Assembly (NCBI GenBank): GCA_035575095.1
Contig: DATLYF010000038.1
Location: forward strand, 1 to 34,828
Source of the DNA: DATLYF01 sp035575095
GTDB lineage: Bacteria > Pseudomonadota > Gammaproteobacteria > Competibacterales > Competibacteraceae
Reading direction: 5' to 3'
DNA length: 34,828 bases
Notes under the pieces: model-generated
The model's database searches: none
What the model was told of the DNA's origin: nothing
What the model saw: the letters and a program-made list of their open reading frames with translations, nothing else
Made by a program: the position numbers and the translations under genes
Shown: in pieces, positions 1-6,174 of the stretch
Layout: the number at the start of each line of letters is the position of its first letter
How positions within the stretch are numbered: the stretch's first letter is position 1

Positions 1-387
1 CTGCCCATCGAGGCCGAGCCGCGCCAGATCGGCGGCGATGCGTGCCCGCCACTGGCGCCCGCCCAGGCCGTGCAGGCTGGCGTGGAAGCGCAGGTTGGCG
101 GTCAGCGACAGGTCCAGGTCCAGGGTGGGCTGTTGGAAGACCACGCCGAGAGCGGCCAGCGCCGGCACCGGATCGCGCTCGATGGCATGGCCGAGCACCT
201 CGATGCGCCCGGCGTCGGCCACGAACAGGCCGGTGAGCAACTGGAACAGAGTGCTCTTGCCGGCGCCATTGGGGCCGAGCAAGACCACGAACTCGCCGGC
301 GTCCAGGCGCAGCGATACGCCGTCAAGGGCGATCCGCGGCCCATAGGCTTTGCGCACCTCGCGTACGCTCAACACCGTCTCGGTCAT
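1..387 (-). CDS. PedB/LutE-like ABC transporter ATPase (partial, C-terminus off the left edge)
   Basis: Only the first 129 codons are present; the gene continues past base 1. The protein begins with a beta strand typical of ABC ATPases and has a Walker A motif GPNGAGKST at about residues 40-48 and a Q-loop (VVFQQPTLD) at about 87-95. The Q-loop and following text resemble ATPases of ABC-2 type systems (CcmA/NodI-like), unlike the importer ATPase just upstream. Loci for PQQ alcohol dehydrogenases and lanthanide uptake (pedB in Pseudomonas, lutE in Methylobacterium) carry an ATPase of this kind, usually followed by an ABC-2 permease, which would lie outside the window. The start ATG has GGAGG eight bases upstream and lies four bases after the stop of the preceding ATPase gene, so it is the last visible gene of the dehydrogenase operon. 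The ATPase assignment is firm; the lanthanide link is inferred from context. Confidence 0.8.
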   Translation of the reverse strand, partial: MTETVLSVREVRKAYGPRIALDGVSLRLDAGEFVVLLGPNGAGKSTLFQLLTGLFVADAGRIEVLGHAIERDPVPALAALGVVFQQPTLDLDLSLTANLRFHASLHGLGGRQWRARIAADLARLGLDGQ

Positions 388-391
388 GCCC

Positions 392-1111
392 TCATCCTCC
401 GCTGTTAGCCTGGCCGCTGAGCAGATGCGGATGCCGCGCCAGCAAGTCCCGTTGCAACTGCGCGCGCAGCTCCGGCGGGCGCGGCCGCGGCGCCGTCAGC
501 GACAGCTCCAGCACGGTGCGCGCCGGCCGCCCGCCGAGGAAGACGATGCGATCGGCCAGCCCCAGGGCCTCATCCAGGTCGTGGGTGACGAACAATACCG
601 TGGCCCTACTCGCGCGCCACCAGAGCAGCAGCAGTTCGCGCAGCCGCTGCGCGCTGGGCGCATCCAGGGATACGAAGGGCTCGTCCAGCAGCAGCAGTTG
701 CGGCTCCACGGCGTAGGCCCGAGCCAGGGCCACGCGCCGCTGCTGGCCGCCGGAGAGCTGGCCCGGATAGGCGGCGAGCTGCTCGCCCAGGCCGACGCTC
801 TCCAGCGCCGTGCGGGCGCGGCGCCGCCCTTCCTCCCCGGCCGGCAGCACCAGACGCACGTTGTCCAGGGCGTTCAGCCAGGGCATCAGCCGCGGCGCCT
901 GGAATACCATGCCGAGCCGCGTCCCAGCCTCGATATGCCCGCTGTAATCACGGTCGAGGCCGGCGATGAGGCGCAACAGGGTACTCTTGCCGCAGCCCGA
1001 GGGGCCGACCAGGCAGACCAGCTCACCCGGCGCCAGGCTCAGGTCGAGGCCGCCGAGCACCGGAGTGGAGCCGTAGCGCTTGCAGACTCCCTGAAGTCGC
1101 AGGCCGGTCAT
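392..1111 (-). CDS. TauB/SsuB-like ABC importer ATPase
   Basis: Cytoplasmic ATP-binding subunit of an importer of the nitrate/sulfonate/taurine type. It has Walker A GPSGCGKST (residues 36-44), Q-loop VFQAPRLMPW, signature LSGGQQRR, Walker B LLLLDEPF and the H-loop VTHD. It is 239 residues from the chosen ATG at 1111, the usual size for TauB/SsuB. An in-frame start 17 codons upstream exists, but those residues are unlike the family N-terminus. No strong ribosome binding site fits either start. It sits 55 bp after the permease gene and four bases before the second ATPase gene, and pairs with the permease and binding protein upstream. The substrate is not readable from the ATPase. Confidence 0.88.
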   Translation of the reverse strand: MTGLRLQGVCKRYGSTPVLGGLDLSLAPGELVCLVGPSGCGKSTLLRLIAGLDRDYSGHIEAGTRLGMVFQAPRLMPWLNALDNVRLVLPAGEEGRRRARTALESVGLGEQLAAYPGQLSGGQQRRVALARAYAVEPQLLLLDEPFVSLDAPSAQRLRELLLLWWRASRATVLFVTHDLDEALGLADRIVFLGGRPARTVLELSLTAPRPRPPELRAQLQRDLLARHPHLLSGQANSGG

Positions 1112-1166
1112 GGCGTTGGACCATGATAGACCGCACTCCCCGCTCCCCCAACGCCAGACCACTCGC

Positions 1167-1922
1167 TCATAGCCGCCACCGCGTCAGCCGCCGCTCCAGC
1201 GGCCGAAGCAGCCAGCCTTCCACCGCCACCACCAGCAAGGCGAAGGCCAGGGTATAGGCGAGGATGCCGGTGATGTCGAAGAGCTGGAAGAACAGATGCA
1301 GTTGGAAGCCGACACCGTTGCTGCGCCCCAACAGCTCCACCACTAGCACGATCTTCCAGATCAGCGCCAGGCCGGTGCGGGCGGCGGCGAGCAGATAAGG
1401 CAGCAATTGCGGCAGGTAGACGCGCAGCAGGCAGCGTCCCGGCGCCACGCTGAATACCGTGGCCACCTCCAGCAACTGGCGGTCCACTGCCCGCGCCCCT
1501 TCGCGCAGCAACACTACCACCGTGGGCGTCTTGTTCAGCGTCACCGCCAGCACCGCCGCGAATTCGTTCAGCCCCACCCAGATATAGCAGAGCACGATGG
1601 TCACCAACGCCGGGATGTTGAGGCCGAGCACCACCCAGCCGTCCAGCAGGCTGTCCAGGCGCGGCCAGCGGGCCAGGGCGATGCCGAGCAGGCTGCCGGC
1701 CAGCATGGCCAGCAGGAAACTGGCCAGCACCCGCCCCAGAGTGAGCGCCAGATGGGCGGGCAGCGTACCGGAGCCGAGTTCCGCGCCGATGCGCCGTGCC
1801 ACGGCAGCAGGACCGGGCAGGATGCGATCGGCCAGCCACCAGGACAGTCCCTGCCAGAGCACCAGCAGCAGCAGCCAGGACGCCCAGCGCCAGACGGCGG
1901 ACGCGCTCCCCTGGGTAGCCAT
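1167..1922 (-). CDS. TauC/SsuC-like ABC transporter permease
   Basis: Inner-membrane permease (251 residues) of the binding-protein-dependent family seen with TauA/SsuA proteins. About six hydrophobic segments are visible, starting with WASWLLLLVLWQGLSWW near residue 14. The cytoplasmic EAA-type loop falls around residues 145-175 (LREGARAVDRQLLEVA), where the ATPase docks. The ATG directly abuts the stop of the binding-protein gene, so translation is probably coupled. Together the three genes form a complete importer inserted in the quinoprotein operon. No residue in the permease identifies the solute. Confidence 0.88.
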   Translation of the reverse strand: MATQGSASAVWRWASWLLLLVLWQGLSWWLADRILPGPAAVARRIGAELGSGTLPAHLALTLGRVLASFLLAMLAGSLLGIALARWPRLDSLLDGWVVLGLNIPALVTIVLCYIWVGLNEFAAVLAVTLNKTPTVVVLLREGARAVDRQLLEVATVFSVAPGRCLLRVYLPQLLPYLLAAARTGLALIWKIVLVVELLGRSNGVGFQLHLFFQLFDITGILAYTLAFALLVVAVEGWLLRPLERRLTRWRL

Positions 1923-2882
1923 TCAGTCGCGGTAGCCGTCCCAGAAGGTGCCCGGCGCCAGCGCCTTCTGCGCCCCCACCAGCTCGGCGCCGCCCTCGGC
2001 CGCAAGCACGGCGAACAGCCGCGCCGCCGGCTCGGCATCGGCCGGCCCGACGTGGGCGGGGATGGCGGCGCGATAGGCGGCGCGCAGCGCCTGGAATTCG
2101 GCCTCGTTCTCGGCCTTCATCAGCGGTCTGAGCGTCTCCCACACGGCATCGTCGGCGAGCAGGCGCTGCTTGGTAGCGCGCGAGGCTCGGAGCAGTCCGG
2201 TGATGGCCTGGGGATGGTCCTTGGCCCAGTGCTCATCGAACACCCAGCCGAGCAGCGCCACCGGCTCCTCCATGCCCAGCGCCGCCAGCATCTGCCGCAC
2301 GCTCAGCAGCGGCTTCATGCCAGCCGCCTCCAGCCGCGCCGAGAAGTTCCAGAAAGTCAGCACCGCCGGCAGCTCGCCGCGCAGCAAGAGCTCCGACAAA
2401 AGCGGCGGCGCGGCGAAGTCCGGCGCCGGCAGGCTCACCCCCTGGCGCTTGGCCAGCGCGCGCAGCAACAGCCAGTTCTTGTCGAGCGCGCCGCCGGCCA
2501 CGCCCAGGCGCTTGCCGCTCAGCTCGGCGAGCCCATCGATGCCGGCATCGGGACGCACCAGCAGCGCGCCCGCAGCCAGGGAATGGGCGACGAAGGTGAA
2601 GGGCTCGCCCTGGTGGCGCTGCTGGCTGACCCAGGGCCAGTCGGTGACGATCACATCCACCTGGCCGCCGCGCAAGGCGATGGCGGTGGCATCCTTACCA
2701 GCCAGGGGTACGCTCTCCACCTGGATGCCCTGGGCCGTATCCAGCCCCTCCTTCTGCATCACCGCCAATTCCCACTGCACGGTGCCGAATTGCAGCACGC
2801 CGATGCGCACCGTCTCGGCGGCCGCGGCGCTGGCGCATAGCCATAGAGCAAACAGACTCAGGATCGGGGATCGCAGGCTCAT
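1923..2882 (-). CDS. Periplasmic TauA/SsuA-like substrate-binding protein
   Basis: Solute-binding protein of the NMT1/TauA superfamily, about 319 residues, with a signal peptide ending near the run CASAAAAE and a mature N-terminus VRIGVLQFGTVQWE. Internal features of the family are a short ALRGGQVDVIVTDW stretch (first lobe) and a LTFWN stretch (second lobe). ATG codons at 2888 and 2882 and a TTG at 2891 are possible starts; the AGGAG at 2892-2896 is nine bases from the ATG at 2882, which I chose. It lies 27 bp after the CXXCW gene and abuts the permease gene. Neighbours suggest service to the alcohol dehydrogenase system, such as uptake of a cofactor, metal complex or sulfur compound, but this is inference. 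Confidence 0.87.
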   Translation of the reverse strand: MSLRSPILSLFALWLCASAAAAETVRIGVLQFGTVQWELAVMQKEGLDTAQGIQVESVPLAGKDATAIALRGGQVDVIVTDWPWVSQQRHQGEPFTFVAHSLAAGALLVRPDAGIDGLAELSGKRLGVAGGALDKNWLLLRALAKRQGVSLPAPDFAAPPLLSELLLRGELPAVLTFWNFSARLEAAGMKPLLSVRQMLAALGMEEPVALLGWVFDEHWAKDHPQAITGLLRASRATKQRLLADDAVWETLRPLMKAENEAEFQALRAAYRAAIPAHVGPADAEPAARLFAVLAAEGGAELVGAQKALAPGTFWDGYRD

Positions 2883-2909
2883 GCTCATCAACTCCTGATA
2901 GGCAGCGCG

Positions 2910-3530
2910 TTACTGCGCCTGCTTGGCTGCCGCCTCCGGCGGCGGCACCGGCTCAGCCTCTATCAGCGGCAGTCCGGCACGCTGCCAGCCGTCGGTTCCC
3001 GCCCGATACCAGTACAGATTCCGGTAGCCGTAACGGGCAGCACGGCGCACCGCATTCCAGCTCATCCAGCAGTCCTCCAAGCAATACAGCACGATGGGGC
3101 GTTGCATATCGCCGCCGCTGAGACGCTCCAGATGCTCACGGTAAAATTGCTCCATCTCGGGCGGCAGTCGAGCATAACCGACGTTGGGCAGCCACACCGA
3201 GCCGGCGATGTGCTGGCGCACTTTGTTGGGGATCCAACTGCCGCCACCGCTTTGTCCTGGCGCTGGCGGCCGTTTGGGCACAGCCATGACATCGAGCAGC
3301 ACTAGGCGCTCGCCCCATTCGGCCATGAGCTGGCGCAGCTCGGCGGTATCGATGGTGGTCGCCTCGGCTACGCTTGGCGGCGGCGGGCTGCGGTAATCGT
3401 GATCGCGCAGCCCCTCGGCATTGACCGCTCCCGGTGGCAATTGCGGAGCGGTCGGTGGTATCGCGGCCTGCACCGCGTCCATGGCCAGGGCGAGCAGCGC
3501 TGCCGCCGCAAGCATTGGGTCGATTCTCAT
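2910..3530 (-). CDS. PQQ-dependent catabolism-associated CXXCW rhodanese-like protein
   Basis: Predicted periplasmic protein of 206 residues with a short N-terminal export signal (MLAAAALLALAMDAVQA) and a rhodanese-like fold. The hallmark is Cys150-Leu-Glu-Asp-Cys154-Trp155, matching the family known as the PQQ-dependent catabolism-associated CXXCW motif protein. That family occurs almost only beside quinoprotein dehydrogenases; its biochemical role is unproven. Two cysteines spaced like a thioredoxin site suggest thiol relay or metal chaperone work. The start ATG overlaps the stop of the upstream metallohydrolase gene by four bases (ATGA), showing tight coupling. The C-terminus is Pro/Ala/Glu-rich and probably flexible. 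Confidence 0.9.
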   Translation of the reverse strand: MRIDPMLAAAALLALAMDAVQAAIPPTAPQLPPGAVNAEGLRDHDYRSPPPPSVAEATTIDTAELRQLMAEWGERLVLLDVMAVPKRPPAPGQSGGGSWIPNKVRQHIAGSVWLPNVGYARLPPEMEQFYREHLERLSGGDMQRPIVLYCLEDCWMSWNAVRRAARYGYRNLYWYRAGTDGWQRAGLPLIEAEPVPPPEAAAKQAQ

Positions 3531-4450
3531 CGCCGGACCTCCAGGGCAGATTGTTCTAGCGCCGGGTAGAGATAGCCTACCGAGCGCTGATACTCCTCGC
3601 GCAGCAAGGCAAAATCACTGAAGCGCTCGGGGATGGGCGCTGACAAGGCTTCGGCCATGTCCACGCCGGCTTCGGCCTGGGCTTCGAGACTCTCTCCCAG
3701 CCAGCGCAGATAATCGGCATTGTGTTCGATTAGGCTGCGCTCGCCGGCGGGGCCGGCCGCCGGCACCAGCAGCCGGAAATCCAGCGCCTGGAGCCGCTGC
3801 AGGCTGGCCAGCCAACGCCCGAGATCGGAGTAAGGCGTGGCCGGGGCGCGGCGATTGAACACCATGGCGCTGACCAGCACCCCGGTACTGTGATCGAGGA
3901 TGGCCAGGTCCCCCGCGCTATGGCCGGCGAGCGCGATGAACTGCAAGCGATGGCCGCCGATTTCCTGTATCCCTTCGGAAACCGTCGCCGTCGGCTGTAC
4001 CACCTCGGTGCCCTGCATCCAATCCCCGACCAGGCGATAGAGGTTGGCGCTGAGCTCTCCGCCCTGCTCGCGCAGCGCCTCGGCGGTGCCGGGCAAGGCA
4101 TAGATCGGCACATCCTGGAACGCCTGGTTGCCCAAGGCATGATCCGGATGATGATGGGTCAGGTAAACGGCCAGTATCGGCTGGTCGGTGACCGCGGCGA
4201 TGGCCTGGCGCAATTGCACGCCATAGCGGCGCGACGGTCCGGTATCGATGACCACCACGCCGGCAGCGGTGACGATGAATACGACGTTGGCGATGTTGCC
4301 GCCATTGCGGCTGTCGAAGAACTCGGTCGTGCCCTCGACCAGCCAGGTATCGGGCGCAATCTGCCGCGGCTGCAGACGATAGTCGAGATCGGCAGCCAGC
4401 GCCGTCAGCGCCACGGCGCAGAGCAGCCATGCCAGCAATCCGCGGCTCAT
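3527..4450 (-). CDS. Quinoprotein relay system metallo-beta-lactamase-fold protein (SoxH-related)
   Basis: Exported protein of 307 residues; the signal peptide covers roughly residues 1-20. It carries the beta-lactamase-fold metal motif HHHPDH (residues 99-104) and a later histidine in LAGHSAGD (H177). It fits the SoxH-related quinoprotein relay system zinc metallohydrolase families found beside PQQ dehydrogenases. Two usual metal-site positions look changed: the common Gly-Asp reads Ser194-Ala195 (LVSAMVF), and the late Gly-His-Gly reads Ala-Ala-Gly (VPAAGP, 230-234). A second metal ion may therefore not bind. The chosen ATG overlaps the SoxYZ-like stop by four bases; a longer open frame upstream (to 4708) only shadows that gene. 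The role in the relay is unknown. Confidence 0.88.
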   Translation of the reverse strand: MSRGLLAWLLCAVALTALAADLDYRLQPRQIAPDTWLVEGTTEFFDSRNGGNIANVVFIVTAAGVVVIDTGPSRRYGVQLRQAIAAVTDQPILAVYLTHHHPDHALGNQAFQDVPIYALPGTAEALREQGGELSANLYRLVGDWMQGTEVVQPTATVSEGIQEIGGHRLQFIALAGHSAGDLAILDHSTGVLVSAMVFNRRAPATPYSDLGRWLASLQRLQALDFRLLVPAAGPAGERSLIEHNADYLRWLGESLEAQAEAGVDMAEALSAPIPERFSDFALLREEYQRSVGYLYPALEQSALEVRR

Positions 4451-5202
4451 GGCAGCACCTTCTCGATGCGCGTGCCGCTGCTGTCGCGTCCGCTCACCTT
4501 GTACGGACCGGCGGCCGCACTCTCCAGAGTGAGCAGCGGGCTTTCGCTCAGCGGCGGGAACAATTCCATCTCGGCCAGCATTTGCCCGGCGGCATCCTCG
4601 ACCTTCAGGGATTCGACGAAAAACGGCGGCACTCCGGCCACCAACCCAGTATCGTTGGGATGCAGGATCTGGAACTTGAGGCGATTGCCGCCCTCGGCCA
4701 GCGGCCAATGCCGCCCGCGCACCTGTCCGATCAGCTCATCGGCGAGGCGCGAGGACTGGTTCGGCGGCATGGTGCAGCCGCCACCGGGAGCATCCACCCA
4801 GGCCCCGCCGACATGCCACAGGCCATCGGCGGTACGCACCGCGGCACGGATCGGCGTCGCTTGCTGTACCCGCACATGAAACCCCAGATGCGGCTTGAGG
4901 TTATGGGGGCGCAGGCGCAGCACCGGCGGAATCGGGTTGAAGTCGATGAAGACCAGCACTTCCCGGACCTCGGTCAGAGCGTCGTAGCGTACCGTCACCG
5001 GCACCCGTAGCGGGTCTTCGGCCGCTTTCGGCACGCTCACGCGCACCCGCTCATCGAAGCGCAGCGGCGCTTGCGGAAAAAACATCCGGCGCATGGTCGG
5101 CCATTGCACGGAATCGAGCGGATCGGCCGGCTCCTCGGCCGCCCGCGCCACGTTGAGCAACAACGCCGCCAAGGCCAGCATCAGCCTTTGCCACCAAGCC
5201 AT
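4447..5202 (-). CDS. Quinoprotein dehydrogenase-associated SoxYZ-like fusion carrier
   Basis: Exported protein of 251 residues with a signal peptide ending near residue 22 (LLLNVARAA). The first half (about 25-145) resembles the SoxY carrier fold and ends in a Gly-rich stretch with one cysteine, APGGGC (Cys143). The second half (about 150-251) resembles SoxZ. In sulfur oxidation SoxY carries intermediates on a cysteine in a C-terminal GGCGG; here the equivalent cysteine sits at the domain junction. This matches the fused SoxYZ-like family found with PQQ dehydrogenases. The start ATG is ten bases after the MoxJ-like stop and has only a weak ribosome binding site. Its cargo is unknown, and no other sox genes are present. 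Confidence 0.87.
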   Translation of the reverse strand: MAWWQRLMLALAALLLNVARAAEEPADPLDSVQWPTMRRMFFPQAPLRFDERVRVSVPKAAEDPLRVPVTVRYDALTEVREVLVFIDFNPIPPVLRLRPHNLKPHLGFHVRVQQATPIRAAVRTADGLWHVGGAWVDAPGGGCTMPPNQSSRLADELIGQVRGRHWPLAEGGNRLKFQILHPNDTGLVAGVPPFFVESLKVEDAAGQMLAEMELFPPLSESPLLTLESAAAGPYKVSGRDSSGTRIEKVLP

Positions 5203-5212
5203 AGTCGTCGGC

Positions 5213-6076
5213 TTAGCTGGCGGGCGGCTGATAGCGCAGGCCGTTACCATCGAAGATGCTCTGCAGGCGCCCCTGCTGACGCACCTGCTCGAAGGCCGCC
5301 TCCAGAGCCTGGCGCAAATCCTCGGCATCGGCCTTCACAGCCAGGCCGACGCTCCAGGTGAACAGCACCACGTTGGGCTCGGGCACGGCGCTGATGGCGA
5401 ACTCCTGCGCCGCGGCGCCGACGCAGTGCTCCAGTTGCGCACGCTGCGCCATGAGCGCCGGCACCTGGCCCTGGCGCAGAGCTTGGCAGGCCTGGTCCAC
5501 GCTGCGGAAGTGCACCACGTTGGCGCGCAGCGCGCCGCCGCGGGTGGTGATCAGGTAGCGGTCGGCGACGCTCTCCAGCTCCACCCCCACCTTATGCTCG
5601 GCGAACACCTCCAGGCTGGCCACGTCAGCGATCTCGGCCTGACGGTGGGCGATGGCGATGCGCTCCTGGTAATAGGGGGCGAAGATGCGCACCCGCTCGT
5701 TGCGGGCGGCGAAACGCGGATCCACCGGTACGTGCATCATCACGTCGGCGGTGCCGCCGCCCAGGTAATGGCCGCGCCACACGGCATTGCGCAGATCGTC
5801 CTCCACCGACTCGTCGGCGGTGATGGGCATGAGCGCCAGGCCGACCCCGAGCCGCTCGGCCAGCGCCCGGGCCAGATCCACGTCGAGGCCCTTGTAGCGG
5901 CCGCCCTCCTGGTAGGAATAAGGGGCGAAGTCCTGGTACACCGCTACCCGCAGCACGCCCTTCTCGCGGATCTCGTCCAGCGCCCCGGCGCGGGCGGTGC
6001 CGGTAGTGGCGATGCCCAGCGTGGCCAGCAGCATGATGCCGAGCAGACGGAAACGGTCGCGTATGCCTTGGAGCAT
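5213..6076 (-). CDS. MoxJ/XoxJ-like quinoprotein-associated periplasmic binding protein
   Basis: Exported protein of 287 residues with a signal peptide of about 30 residues, then the opening LREKGVLRVAVYQDFAPYS-type segment of family 3 solute-binding proteins. Other typical parts are KGLDVDLARALAERLG and a late VGLAVKAD stretch. It matches the quinoprotein dehydrogenase-associated putative substrate-binding family that includes MoxJ/XoxJ, whose members are thought to assist the dehydrogenase directly rather than feed a transporter. No cognate family 3 permease is nearby, which supports that view. AAGGAGG sits nine bases before the ATG. A GC-rich hairpin lies in the gap between this gene and the dehydrogenase gene. 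Confidence 0.88.
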   Translation of the reverse strand: MLQGIRDRFRLLGIMLLATLGIATTGTARAGALDEIREKGVLRVAVYQDFAPYSYQEGGRYKGLDVDLARALAERLGVGLALMPITADESVEDDLRNAVWRGHYLGGGTADVMMHVPVDPRFAARNERVRIFAPYYQERIAIAHRQAEIADVASLEVFAEHKVGVELESVADRYLITTRGGALRANVVHFRSVDQACQALRQGQVPALMAQRAQLEHCVGAAAQEFAISAVPEPNVVLFTWSVGLAVKADAEDLRQALEAAFEQVRQQGRLQSIFDGNGLRYQPPAS

Positions 6077-6140
6077 GGCTGTATCCTCCTTCTTGGTGGT
6101 GGCGGGCCGCTACTTGGGCGACCCGGATTCGTTGTTCATA

Positions 6141-6163
6141 CCCTCCCCCTGGCAGGGGGAGGG
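6141..6163. repeat. Perfect GC-rich hairpin between dehydrogenase and MoxJ-like genes
   Basis: Ten-base arms CCCTCCCCCT and AGGGGGAGGG pair perfectly around a three-base loop GGC. It lies in the 98-bp gap of the operon. No T-run follows on the minus strand, so it is not a classical terminator. It could stabilise the 3' end of the dehydrogenase mRNA or partly attenuate the downstream genes. A related hairpin occurs at 11932-11954. Confidence 0.7.
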
Positions 6164-6174
6164 TTGCCTGCCAT

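Noticed and set aside
1407..2840. Long plus-strand open frame (477 codons) opposite the TauA/TauC-like genes
   Set aside because: It is rich in Arg, Gln, His and Gly with no recognisable motif, while the opposite strand encodes clear ABC transporter proteins. Typical antisense frame of GC-rich DNA.
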